Shown one piece after another: positions 1 to 11,318 of a DNA stretch of 47,306 nucleotides. This DNA is from Pezizomycotina sp. ARF18. Lineage: Eukaryota > Ascomycota. Position 1 is the stretch's first letter. Every line of letters begins with the position of its first letter. Under the pieces are notes generated by a model. It worked only from the letters and a program-made list of their open reading frames with translations. It did no database searches and was not told where the DNA came from. The position numbers were made by a program, and so were the translations under genes. Where the stretch lies: NCBI GenBank assembly GCA_002224055.1, contig AZLU01000284.1, positions 1-47,306 of the forward strand, read 5' to 3'.

Positions 1-763
1 GAGCGCTGGTGCAAATCCGGACTGTATTTTTCCGGGAAAAGCGTGTCCAAGGCAATCAGAGGGCCCGCTTGATGTCGAATACAAATAAAGGTAGAAAAGT
101 ACAACTTCTCCTAGGGGCGGGGCCAATCCAAATTGGGACTTTAGTTCAAAGACCAAGTTCGAATTCTCGCGCTACAACATGCAATGGCATGTGGACGCAA
201 ATTTGAAGGTAGAATGTTGTTCTAAAGGCGCTCCTCGAGAAAGGCGCCAATCAGACTTGGCTTCAACCATACGAAAATGCGGGGCGCCTATAGCAAGCAG
301 CCAAGAGGAAGTTTGACATTATTCGACTTCTTCTTAAATACCGAGCAACCCGGATGCCATCGCCCACGCAGTACCCCATACTGCTTACAATAGCAGCGCG
401 ACGTGAAATAGGGAGATTCTCGATGCCCTGCTCGAACACGGAGCGGATGTGAATGCTGCCACTGAGGAATAACGGCGCACTGGCTGGCAGTTTGCTCTAT
501 CGGAGGTTTCTCGGGATTGCTCACACACTTTTGAGTAACCGTGCCGATGTCAATGCTGCAGCTGCAGAATGCATGGTCGAATGGCTTGGAAGGAGCGGCA
601 GAACACGGAAGAATCGATATGGTTCAATTCCTTATTAACTCGGGAGCAAAGCTTGACCAATCCGAAGACGCCAGTATCGGAGAGCAATGGAATTAGCTAC
701 GAAAAATGGACATCATGCTACGCGGGAATTCTGAATCGTATCTTACATGATTTGTGTTTATAA
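1..763 (+). CDS. Ankyrin-repeat protein, 3' part only (cut by the window edge)
   Basis: This is the C-terminal part of an ankyrin-repeat protein; its start lies outside the window. Ankyrin signatures appear in several frames in the right order: LLLGAGANPN-like at about 110-135, ALLEKGANQTW near 228-262, IIRLLLKYR near 320-345, ILDALLEHGADVNAAT at about 420-468, and MVQFLINSGAKLD near 616-655. A final helix pair (LATKNGHH-like, then LHDLCL) precedes the stop at 761-763. The frame must change at least four times, so the reading frame as given is broken. Ankyrin repeats bind proteins and do not by themselves reveal a pathway. Other genes in the window with intact conservation show the same single-base breaks, so sequencing indels are a real alternative to pseudogenisation. 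No N-terminal effector domain is visible here. Confidence 0.6.
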
Positions 764-2124
764 GATGGAAGAATTCCTTCGAACATGACGATTATGTATT
801 AGTTATTGACTAATGTAGCAATTTGCATTATTTCTTTCCTCTATCGTTTCTGCTTTCATGTACCACGTGTTCGGAATTTATGTTTATATCAGACTGATAC
901 TTCGTACTGTATTCAGTGTCATTAATAACAGTGGACAATACTCGATAGGTCGATATCTTTGAAATATCATGACTGACCTGAAACAAATGGTGCCTTTAAA
1001 CTGTATGAATTTGCCATGTCATTAATTGAGAGCTTAGAAAATGGCTTCAAAATTGCTTTAATTAAGACTATAGTACTTAGCTGTATTTTTTGGGTTTACT
1101 TACAAGCTTAAGCTAAGATGGTTTTCAGCATCAGAAGACATCGATTCCACAACTCACTCAAACTCCTTGATGGGAATATAATAAGATGATATCACGATCA
1201 CCCCTTAACTTTACATAAGCAAAAAAAAGAAGAAACCGGCGATAACGACCCAACTGATTCGATATGATTTTTCATGTTTTGTTTCGCTTAAGGCATACTT
1301 GCGATTAAGGAGGACGGAAGCAGAGTCAGATGATACTAGAGTTCTATATATACTTTTAAAAGGTTCAGTGATTCTACGATCAATGACAAAAATCTAGGGA
1401 TGGCAGTATTGCGCCATTACATTTAATGAAAGTGGACTGATATGTTAAATAGGCATTAGATATTGATTAGCTCAGCAGAGCCATGTATTTATAGTAAAGG
1501 ATTATGCTCCCGTGTGCGCTATATATATCATAAGCTAGAGCTATAGATTACGCGTATACAAGTCGACGTCAAAGTTATAAAAACATTGTATTGGTGGATA
1601 CAATAGCCTGAGCTGCTCTAAATTACCTTAGGTCCATCAATCATAAGAATATATTCAAATAACACACGAGAGTGAGTATATGAATCAAGAGCGAGCTTAT
1701 GGTAGACCTTGAATTCGCAGTATTTTCAGTTTGAAGCCCTGCTAGGGTTTACACAAAATTGATCGTAGATAATCAGAATAGCGCGATAATCTTTCGTAAA
1801 AACGGTATATACTGAGCTCACATCTAGCAAGATTATGGAGATATATCCAAGCCTATTTATGGTCATACCTAAGTAGTATATATGATATATCACAGAATCA
1901 AAGGATTCAAAGAACCTTGAGGGTGATCGGAGCGTCCGGTTGAGGTCAAAATAAAGTTATGGCCCAATAACACGCCCAGCACGCACTCATATATAAGCGC
2001 CAAAGATTAAGCTCGCAAGCTCAAAAATTTAAACCGCACCCCAACAGCTCTTAACCTCAACCTTACCACATCAACACCCCTACACTCTCACGAGACTCCT
2101 GTTCTGAAACGATAACGAACCACG
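764..2124. other. AT-rich intergenic stretch
   Basis: I see no coding pattern on either strand. The stretch is AT-rich with scattered TATATA runs (for example around 1345, 1522 and 1875). The last hundred bases before 2125 become C-rich and T-poor, as expected for a promoter or 5' untranslated region of the following gene. Confidence 0.5.
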
Positions 2125-3079
2125 ATGGCGCCGAAAGAAAACGAAGAACCGAAATTTCCCTCCACACCGCTGCCGCAGCTGGCAACCTTTTCCAGGTCGA
2201 ATCGCTGCTAAACTCCGATCCGAAACCAGCCGCGGCAATACTGAAGCGCGATGACGACGGCCGACTACCACAGCACTGGGCCACCGTGAACGGACACGCA
2301 GAAATCTTGGACGCGCTGCTGCGCCGGGCTAAGGATCCAGAGGAGGTCGTTGACGAGCTCGATGGAGCGGGTGAGCTGCCTCATGATTGCGGCTAGCATC
2401 GGCGACGAGAAGCTCGTGGAAAGCTTGGCGAAGAGGGAGCGGATGTCAACTTGAAGAGTCAGTGAATGAATTCTTACTCTATGGCACCATATTGTACTTA
2501 TTTTATGAGATATCTCAGCGCTTCAGAGTTCTTTTTGGCTTACAATCATCTTTACCCAGACAGCGGCGGACAAGTAAAAAGCCCCAGTAAAATCCCCACT
2601 ATACCCTACAACACGTGCTAACCTCACAGTAGACCTCACTACAATACGTCACCGCAAAAGAGCACGTAGACGTCGCCGACTCCTCGTATCAGAGCGTCAC
2701 GCATCGACGCGTATTCGCGATAAGCGAAGCAGCTACGCTACACCGAGCCGCTGCCGTAGGGTCGGCAGTGTGATAAACTGCTGCTTGACAATAGAGCCCG
2801 CTGGAGCGACGGATATAGACGGACAGACGGCGCTGCATCACGCTATCGCGGAGGGAACGGCGATGCTGCGGCGGAGCTGCTGAGGAGGGGTGCTGCGCGC
2901 GGATAGAAGGATTCGGAAGGGAAGTTGGCGATAGAGCTGGCGCCGATCAGAAGGTAAACTTTGTTTTCTCTCGTTTAGCGAAGCGAGAATACCGCTAACT
3001 GGATTAATAACAGATGGCGAAGTTCATCAAAACTTTCTGCGAGAATGAAGGGATAGAGCTTCCAGCTCCGGAAAAATAG
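2125..3079 (+). CDS. nas6: Nas6/PSMD10-like ankyrin chaperone of the 26S proteasome
   Basis: Ankyrin-only protein of the Nas6 (gankyrin, PSMD10) type. Family members chaperone assembly of the 19S regulatory particle base by binding Rpt3. Visible in order: an N-terminus MAPKENEEPKFPLHTAAAAG, then VESLLNSDPK, HWATVNGHAEILDALLRR, LMIAASIGDEKLVESLAKR, NSGGQTSL, KEHVDVA, LHRAAAVGSA, GQTALHHAIAEGN-like, KDSEGKLAIELAP, and a C-terminus KFIKTFCENEGIELPAP. The gene model has four exons: 2125-2457, 2560-2573, 2633-2953 and 3014-3079, with introns of 102, 59 and 60 nt. CTAAC branch points are clear in introns 2 and 3. The second exon is only 14 nt. Single bases seem to be missing near 2160 (CCC run), near 2370 and near 2435 (GGG run), with further breaks in exon 3, yet the protein is conserved end to end. 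Assignment rests on the repeat order and the family-like C-terminal helix; another small ankyrin protein is possible. Confidence 0.7.
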
Positions 3080-3861
3080 CTTGAGGGCGCCATGAGGGAA
3101 ATATTGTAGCAAGAGCTTGTTCTCCATAATAAACATTCCCACTTGATGCCATTATCTTTTCTTTTCAGAACCGGTATTTGCTAAAGACGTTGGTCACCAT
3201 AACCACGGCGTTATATCTTTGGTAGGTTTCATTTGTTTATTTCACTCATTCATTATAGCATAGCACTACAGTTATACTTCAGTGGCCCTTCAAATATTAC
3301 GGAGTCTTGTTCACAAAAGTGAAATGATTGACGTCGTTAATTGCATAAAATGAATCTCCTATGAGGCACTAGCCTTGAAAAAAGTCCTTTCTGGCTTGCA
3401 ACGGCTCTTCGGAGTTTGAGTGTGGCGAAGGGCTGCAGCAACCTATGTTGACGCGGTTAATTCGTTGCATGCACCTTTTATTCAAACAGTCCGTCGTGAT
3501 TGAAAACGCTTGAGTTTCTTTGTGGGATATAGTTAGACCGAGTCTCGATTTAGAAATCAGTAACTTACAAAAGAGAGTATGTGAAAATCGGTGGATGGGT
3601 AGAACGGCGTTGGCATTCTAGATTTACTTCGTGCATCTGGGAGGTGGGAGAGGTTCTCTCTTGCCAGCCAATCCATTCAGCCCTCAGCCTTGTGTACTAT
3701 TACATTTTGAGAGAGGTGGTCTCACCAGTCAAAAAAGAAGGCTTACATTTCACAAGATACGAAGCTTCATATATTCCATATTTCTAAAACTTAATTTCAG
3801 AATTTCATACACAGTTGAGGCCCTGCTACTAAAACTATTGAAGTATCGCCATCGTACAACG
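3080..3861. other. Intergenic stretch
   Basis: Spacer between the Nas6-like gene and the kinase-ankyrin gene, both on the + strand. I see no conserved coding frame. An open frame begins at 3631, but codons with protein-like composition start only at the ATG at 3862, just after a T/A-rich leader. Confidence 0.45.
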
Positions 3862-6800
3862 ATGGAAGATGATGATCTGCCAGTCAAGAACCTCCGTCGC
3901 AAACGGCGTCGTATCGGAGGAAACCGCGATGAACCCGAGCAGGAACATAAACCCCCAGCGAAAGAGGCAGTCCCAGACCACCCGACCCCAGTTACGATTT
4001 TCTCAAACCTGTTCTTCCTAATAGCGGACGAAGATATACCGATACTCTTTCCAAGCGCGCAACGGCCCGAAATGCGTACGAGCTGCGAGCTTCGGGGGCT
4101 CATTCCTAGTCTTTAACGACGATCGCGCGGCAGAAGACATGTCCGCTCTTCCGGAAAAGATGTGGAAGGCCGAAACCGACAAGTTCGTCCTAAAGAGAAC
4201 AAGGGGAACCCTAGGAAAGGGTGATAAGGACAACAGCCTTCGATACACTCCGATCATGGCGGAACTCCAGGTCTTCATCAATAAACAAGTGAGAAAGAAC
4301 GAGAATATTATTGACTTTTTAGGCTTAACCTTCGACTTTGAGCCTGAAGAGGATGGCTCTTGGTCTCCCTGGCCCGTTCTGGTCTTAGAGGCAGCGGATT
4401 GCACATTAACTGCTGTTCTTCAAGAAGGCTTCGAAGAATCTTTTCCTATCAGGTTGATCTACTGCTATGAGGTAACAAAGGGACTGGAATTTCTGCATAA
4501 GTGCGGAGTAGTGCACTGTGATATCAAGACAGAAAATATCCTCATCTGCTCTGCTCAATCAAGCCCTTGGGGCTCCATTGCTAAGATATCCGATTTCGGG
4601 TCGGCAGTATTGGGAGTGTCCGCCGATACTTACCTGAGGCATGGGGTCGCCGGTACCCGGCCATGGAATGCACCAGAATGGAGTTCACCACTGAGAGGAT
4701 TAGACATTTACAAGGTCGACGTCTACTCCCTAGCCATGTTGCTTTGGCGAATGTTATCGCCTAGTAGTTTTCTTGAAGACTTAGTAGATAGCAGCAAGCC
4801 CGGACGAGATAATCGACTGGCGGCCTTCGAGGAAACGAAAGCGAGCGACCAGGTTTCATCCTTAGCGGTGAAAGATTTAGCATCAAAGGAAATGCCAAGC
4901 GGGGTTGTCATTGCCGACTCGGAGAACTCATTCGGCATCGTAATAGGCCAAATAAATGAATTACTGACGCATGCTCTCTGTAAAAACCCGAAGACAGATG
5001 GGATATGTCGGTTGTTATGTTCCGCATTGCTAGTCTGGTTCCTGACTCTTCAAAGGAAGAAGAAATTCTTGACAACGAGGAAGAGTTAACATTAGGGATA
5101 GAAGCTGAAGCAAATGGAAATACAAAAGATAATGAGGCTGCCAGCGTGATCTCGGATGTGGAAACCTCAAGTTGGGGCTGAGGATGATGATATGCGAATA
5201 GAAACAGTTCCGTTGGTGGCGCCATTCGAAGATGTGAGTTATGGAGACTTGAAGGTCCAATTCTACGATGAAAATATAGACTAATATGTCCCCGATATTA
5301 ATCCTTGCTATATATTAAGTTCGAAATATTCTACGAGACTATCAATAGCGAGGAATCCTACATTATCAAAGAGCGACTGTTTAGCTCACTGCAGAAGTGG
5401 ATTCATTCTCACCAACGCTCCAATACGTCTAATGCTCTCGGAAATTTAGCGGCAGCGCTTTACCAGCTCGCGCAGTGCTACGTCAACGGCTTCGGCGTTC
5501 TTCCCGACTACGGCGAGGGATTCAGATTGCTAATTCAGGCGGCAGACCTGGGTCACCGCAAAGCTAAGGCGGAGGCACCGCGAATTGCTTTGGTTTTTGA
5601 AGAGGGTAACCGACACTTACTTCTCCCAGAAGCATCTGGGGGGTGGCTTTCTTCGGCAGTTGCTGCTGGGAATTTCAGTTGCTCGACTTCCTCAAACAAC
5701 TTGATCATGCCGAAGCGGCCGAAGCCATGAATCGCTGGCGTCGGAAATTCTGCCTAGCAACGTGTGACTCGAAGGCACCATCGCCATATTATCCAACTCA
5801 TGCCTGGCTCACTAAGAAGGCGAACGAATGGAGTGTTGAGAAAATTGACCGAAAAGCGGTCAATGACCATTTACAATCAATTTTGCACGTACGGCGTCGA
5901 CTAATTGTGTGGAAGCCGTAAGAACGATGGTAGAGCGCGGCGTCGATATCAACGTGCAGAATCGGTATGGCGAAGATGCTCTTCTATGTGCATGTCGAGC
6001 TGGGAACGCTTCAATTGCTGAACTTTTATTAAACGCTGGCTGCGAGATCAATTACGCACAATCAGCCGAGACCCCATTACATTGGCTCATCGCATTCAAA
6101 AATGATGACGTTGAGCGAATAGCAAGGGCTCTGATCGAGTGCAACGTGGACATCGAGGCTTCTTGCTTGGTGATTGAAATGGAGTACGAGGACACCTTCA
6201 TCATCGATATACCGGAGGGAACCGCACTAGCCTGGGCGGTTTGGGCGAACAAAGCCTCGGCGGTCAAAGCGTTGATAAACCTCGGTGCTAATCCATTTAG
6301 CAAATGCTGGACGAAAGCGTCATTTCTTTCGCCACGCGTTATCATAAGTCACAGATCTTAGAGTTTCTTCTTGAATCAAACGAAGTAACTAAGGAACGAA
6401 TTAATAGGTATGAAGATGGGAGATCCTTACTCGCTTCAGCTATAGGTTGTTCCCAGGAGTATAATCGACTCGTCGCCCACGGGCAACGTACTGGCGATGA
6501 AGCTATCAAGACAATAACGTTGCTCATAGACTACGGCTCCGATCCTTCTCGGATAGATTCCGACGGCACGAATATTATACACCTAGCCGCCGCGGTATGC
6601 GACCGCAGCTTTTTAGAGATGATTTTGAGGACCTTTCCAAGCTTCAAGGCATACATTAATATGGCTGATGATAGTGGCTACATCGGCCACTGCATTCTGC
6701 AATTGCTTCAGGCAGATTGGACTCCATCCAGGTTTTAGTTTCAAATGGCGCAGACGTACACTGTACCAGAAATGGTTCAACGCTGCTCCATTCTTTAGCA

Positions 6801-7656
6801 GCTAGACAGAATGAGAAATACGGATTAGCGTGTATAAAGTTACTAAACATCCGCGATCTCAGCGTTCTGAACCGCACCAACGACTTCGGCGAAGACTTCC
6901 CTGTACAGCCTTTGAAATAGCCGTTACCTTAGGGAATCTCGAGATCGCGGAGTACCTCCGCAGCTGCGGCGCGGCAACGGAGGCGCCAAGCGCGAAAACC
7001 GAAAACTGAACTTCTTCTACATGCTGATACTATCAGGCGATTGGTACTCGGTCGCCAGTTTAAGATTCTACATCGACAAAGTCCAGCCTGGGTTTGTAGT
7101 AGATCTCGAGACCGGGCTTACAGCGCTGCACGTCGCCGCATCGAGGCAAGTAAACCGGGAAGACCCCGCCACAGCTGAGATGAAACTTGAAGTCCTTCTT
7201 TCTGCCTTTTCCAAGTCAGAGCTGGTGAATGCTAGGACCTCGGCAAATTTTGAATTTCCAGGGGAAGCGGGCGATACTGCCGTCACTCTCGGCTGGGCTG
7301 CTGGCGGGCAGACACCGCTTCACCACGCCGCGATGTACGGCGTCTATTACGCCACCAAGCGTCTTTTGGAAGCGGGAGCAGACCTAAATGCTAAGGACTT
7401 CAAGGGTCGAACTGCCATAGACTTGGCGAGGTTAAGCGCGGAAGAGGTCCTTAGACGTGGGAAGCTTGAGGAAACCGGAAATACGAATGTAGAAGTATCG
7501 AAGGTCACACAAGACATACTCGATACGCGCTCGTTACTAGAGTCTATCGCGAAGGGAAGCCCGCTACTATCCTTTAAACGTCAAGTCTTGCCGTCACGGC
7601 AGGATATTTCGAGTATGGGGTTCACAAAACTCGGTTTCAGAACGGAAAACCAATAG
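3862..7656 (+). CDS. Protein kinase - Sel1 - ankyrin-repeat fusion protein
   Basis: Large multidomain protein. The first residues contain a basic stretch KNLRRKRRRIGG (possible nuclear signal). The kinase domain follows: glycine-rich loop GGSFLVFND (about 4097), VAIK-type lysine in FVLKRTRG (about 4180), alpha-C glutamate in IMAELQVF, catalytic loop VVHCDIKTENILI (about 4510), DFGSA (about 4593), APEW (about 4672) and DVYSLAMLLWRM (about 4720). All key catalytic residues are present, so the kinase should be active. A Sel1-like repeat (LAQCYVNGFGVLPDYGEGF, then AADLGHRKA) follows at 5460-5570. Ankyrin repeats run from about 5890 to 7440, for example VERGVDINVQNRYGEDALL, LINLGANPF, LVSNGADVH, TALHVAASRQ, TPLHHAAMYG and RLLEAGADLNAKD. 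The stop is at 7654-7656. The frame breaks near 4090, 5030-5160, 5290, 5600-5640, 5900, 6300, 6700 and 6910. Kinase plus ankyrin resembles the layout of animal RIPK4/ANKK1, a convergence rather than orthology. The substrate is unknown. Confidence 0.75.
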
Positions 7657-7995
7657 CCCATGTCCTCGGTACAATTAAGCATATAACCACGGATAAAGGC
7701 TAATCCATATACTAACTGCCCAGCAAAAAATTTTGGTCCAGCATATAATTATTCTAAGAAAATATTGGTCAATTGGTACATGATATGGGTAATACGCTCC
7801 AGTTTTATTGGAAAATATGTAAATATGAATATTTGCAATTTGTGTGTAGCTATGTCGTAAGAAAGAAACAAATCTCCGCTTTAGTTTAAAGAAATCAGTT
7901 TTATATGATCTAGAAAGAATAAAACTTTAATCTGAGCTGTAACTTGTGTTTTAGAAGTTTAAAAGGCCGAAATCTCGAAAAGCAAATTGAATAGT
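7657..7995. other. Convergent intergenic spacer
   Basis: AT-rich spacer between the 3' ends of the kinase-ankyrin gene (+) and the HeLo-pseudokinase gene (-). It must carry both transcription terminators. No coding pattern is seen. Confidence 0.5.
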
Positions 7996-9771
7996 TTATC
8001 CCACGAAGAGTCTCCCCAAAGGGCTCACAACCCTGAGGTAGAATGACTCCGCCAGATCTCCATTGACCTGTTCATCCCATGCTTCAAGTGCGGCGATTTC
8101 CTCAGGCTCCATGGAGCTCCAATCTGGTTCAGCCGTTTTGTCTACCGTTAGTCCATCCACCCCAAAATCACCCTCCAAGCAGCATCTTACGGCTTCTCTG
8201 TATAGAACACCCATCGCGGGACCAAGCTCATTCTTACATGCTCGAACGAACATTTTTCTTACGTTCTCGGGGACTGATCCTCTTCGACTTCGGTCTCCAA
8301 CCTCCGCCAGAGACCTATTTCGAGCAGTACAACTCCGAGGCTGTAGATATCAAAGAGGCGACAGTACTTTGCTTTACCATCTGCGTATGCAGGGTGGCGG
8401 TATACATCGAAGTTTGTCTTGCTGCCGGCTCGCTCCGTAGGGTCTCGCCGGCCGCCTGGCCGAGCGAGTTCGTAGCCTGTGAGGTATGTTGCATTTGCGG
8501 AGAAAAAAGTACCACTTCTTTCCGGGAAAAAAACAACGTTTGCGCTTTGGATGGACTTGTGTAGCCAGTTGCTGACGTGGACGGCGTGCAGTGTCTCTGA
8601 TAGCATCTGCGCGAGGCGGAATTTATCACCCAAATCCAACTCTGGATACTCATTATCGTCATCTTCGTTGTCCTCAGGCAGAACGTCATAAAGAGAAACA
8701 GGGGGCTTTCGGGCTCCGTGTGGCCAGGGAGCTCAAATACAAGGCCGTATTTCAACTCGTCGGCGGAGGTTATTGCCCCTGTTGCTCCAATGCAATGAAG
8801 AGATGTAAATCCCTTGTCCTGCTTCTCTTGATGAAGGAAATAGGCCAGTTTGTTCATGCGTAGCTCTAGTAGAGCTTTCTCTCTCCCTGTAACAGCAGGT
8901 TCGACTGATTTCCATTCAACAACTACTGACTTTTCTACAGTCTCGTTAGCCCCGCAATATCTACCCACGGCTAATCGTGAACCTGGCGGAGACTGCAGCG
9001 CTTTAAAATTCTCAAGGCCGCCGTCTATAGACATGTTCGGTATTTTATAGGGATCCTGCGATGAGATAATGGAGCGCATTCTTCTCGCTGCTAGTGCGGC
9101 AATGTCGCTTCCTAGCCCGCTTTCCGGGGCCGCCAGGCGGATTTCACGCACCCGCTTTAAGTTCGTTGTTCGCAGGAGTTCCCCTGCAACGCATCTTGCT
9201 ATCGTCTTCGCGTCCGTGGGAGAAATAAGACTATACAGTCCTTTTACGAAAATTGAAAGCTGGGCGATCAAGTGTCCGAATTTCTTCTTGTCTGTAACGG
9301 ACCATCGGAGCTTTCTCAGTAGCGAAATCGCTTTTTGTGATGCCTGCGCATCCTCACCGCGTTTTGTATGCTCGCGGATAAGCACTAGCCCCTCCACTAA
9401 ATTCAGTGATCGCAACTGCTCCAAAGTTCCCTCACTCGCGACGTCATCGATTCCTTCGACGCCGTAACGTTTCTTGAGCGTGTCTACATTAAGCAGGATG
9501 TTTTAATGGAGCTCAGGGCCGCTACAACTGCGGCGAAGAGGTCGGTCTCGGTCTGTAATCTCTCGTCAATATCCTCGCTGCTACCAGTCAAGCCAAGCCC
9601 ATCGCCCCAACGTCGGAGCAGCTGCTCTTGTATGAGTAACTGCGCCTGAACAATACCGGCATCCTTTCCGAAATTTGAAGCTCTAGTGTAAACTTGGAAT
9701 GCGGAAATTGCGATCTCGAACAAACCGAAGCTGAAGTCTACAGTACCAATGACCAGAGATGCAATCTCCAT
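7996..9771 (-). CDS. HeLo-type N-terminus fused to a pseudokinase (MLKL-like layout)
   Basis: The N-terminus (MEIASLVIGTVDFSFGLFEI, then AFQVYTRASNFGKDAG and LLRRWGDGLGL) has the pattern of the fungal HeLo / prion-inhibition-and-propagation domain: a hydrophobic first helix followed by a helical bundle. After about 215 residues comes a kinase-like domain. Its catalytic loop reads WLHKSIQSANVVFF, lacking the HRD aspartate; the DFG position reads YLTGYELAR; and the motifs YRHPAY and FDIYSLGVVLLEIGLWR follow. It is thus predicted to be catalytically dead. HeLo domains of HET-S are known membrane-targeting cell-death domains proposed to be related to the MLKL four-helix bundle. The ATG at 9769-9771 is chosen because it starts the hydrophobic helix. 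Breaks: one missing base near 9497, another near 8690, another near 8253; the protein is otherwise about 590 residues. It converges on the kinase-ankyrin gene and diverges from the TPR-CHAT gene. The function as a cell-death executioner is inferred from the family. Confidence 0.75.
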
Positions 9772-10114
9772 TTTCGCGGGCTTCCTCGATGTTGTGGCCT
9801 ATGGCTATATTGCTATAATTTTTGAGAGTTTAATTTCGAGGCTGAATGAACATTATATAACGGAAATTTGATACGCAGCCTCGTTTGTCAGGAATGACGG
9901 TTTCGACATCTTATCATCTCAGCCTTGCTACTACCATTGAGCACCTGCATTTCTCATCCAAATACATCGTTCTCGCTCGACTGCCTTTTTTTTTTTTTTT
10001 TTTTTTTTCTCCCAAGGAATCTATTCAAATCTTCGTCCAACTTATATATCATAATGGTATTCCCCGGCTGCTACGAATTCTAACCGTAGCTATAAATCAG
10101 AGCATTTTGCGCAT
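9772..10114. other. Spacer with a 23-nt T run
   Basis: Upstream region of the HeLo-pseudokinase gene. It contains an uninterrupted T run at 9986-10008. No coding pattern is recognised. Confidence 0.4.
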
Positions 10115-10360
10115 TCAAGGGGCCGTAGCGGAGTTTAAATTTCCGGGTAGAGCGTGAGGTGCTGCCGCCGCTCTCGGCGAGGCTGCGTTAGAAGCCAAAA
10201 AGTACCCCGCAGGTAAGCAATGACTATACCTCAGAGCATCCGCCCCCAGCCGGCATGCGTAATTGACAAGTTCAAGGCTTTCATTTCTATTGACCGTACT
10301 TTCTCGCACTTCGGGCTTGAGGGGATGGACGAGGGCGGAAGCTTTCCTCACCTCCGTAGC
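10115..10360 (-). pseudogene. Unrecognised coding-like fragment (remotely Med4-like)
   Basis: A frame of about 78 codons is open here, with balanced composition and alanine-rich helices (ESLELVNYACRLGADAL, then LPAGYFLASNAASPRAAAA). The pattern of a helix carrying NYACRL followed by a proline-containing loop recalls Mediator subunit Med4, in which a helix with YAHRIS is followed by a proline-rich loop. The likeness is weak and there is no long coiled coil upstream. No start or splice sites could be set with confidence. It may be a fragment of a larger decayed gene or chance. Confidence 0.2.
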
Positions 10361-11318
10361 GACGATTCATAAGAAAGTATTACATACTTGCTTGGAAGCC
10401 TCTATCATCACTTACGCAACTCGGATCGTGTCGCAATTAGTGATAACAATACGGTCAGATGGACGCCCAGGATGGTTAACATAACAACGAGAGCGGTGCA
10501 ATAATTTTCGTATTTAATTTTCAGTATATATATGAATAGGTAGTCATTTAGCGGTCATGTAGCTGTCGAACAAAAAAATATGTAAGAAATAAACTATAGA
10601 AATATCTTGTTTTCTCAACAAGACAAATATAATATTATATCAATCGATCGGGTCTTGAAAGAAAGCAAGAAAGGGAAGAGGAAAGGGTAATAGTGAGAAT
10701 ATGAAGCAGGGCTGTGGGATATCTTAGCCAAAACTCCGGAGGCATATACTCAGAGTTGTCAGTATCTAGCGATAGCCCAAGAATTGTCTATTATGCAGCA
10801 TCTCGCGGCAGCTTTCAACTTCCTTGGGCCCGCTTTCATATACACGTATAGAGGATCGTAGGTTCTCTAAGCAAAGCACTACTTTGTCTACCGAAGAGAG
10901 CTAGTAAATTGTGGCATGAGGCTTTTCAAAAAGCAAAAGGAGTCAGAAAATGATCATCGTGCAGCAAATTCGATGAAATGGAGATAGCCAATAATATAGA
11001 GACGCATTGTAATTAACCTCAGCCTTGTGAACGATCATTTATCTGTACTCAGGGAAGTTGAATCTTCGAAATATCCTTGATTAGTATATATCTGTAAAGA
11101 GCGAAGCATATAGGACGGTGTTAAGCTAGACTAATCTTCGTGAATCGCAGGAGCAACTTTTAATTCGAAAAAAGAAGAAAATTCCCGTATACTTAGAAAA
11201 CTCGATATCACGAAAAAAATTTTTTACAAGGGAACCTAGCGAAATTCCATCCTCTACATTTCAGCCCGTGAGCAGCAGCCTGAGCAAGTCGCAGTCACCT
11301 AGACCTAGCATATCAAAG
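10361..11318. other. AT-rich intergenic stretch
   Basis: No gene recognised. The stretch is AT-rich with purine-rich patches (around 10655-10690 and 11160-11225). It separates the HeLo-pseudokinase side from the TPR-CHAT gene and should hold the latter's promoter. Confidence 0.45.

Noticed and set aside
130-185. GTTCGAATTC resembling a tRNA T-loop
   Set aside because: No matching acceptor stem, D-arm or anticodon arm can be folded around it, and it lies inside ankyrin-coding text.
3631-3861. Upstream start for the kinase gene at 3631
   Set aside because: The extra text has no protein-like character. The ATG at 3862 begins the basic, conserved-looking segment.
8315-9424. Single 369-codon frame as the full HeLo-kinase gene
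   Set aside because: It starts at an internal non-conserved codon and its last 110 residues are out of frame. The real gene runs from 9771 to 7996 through three frame changes.
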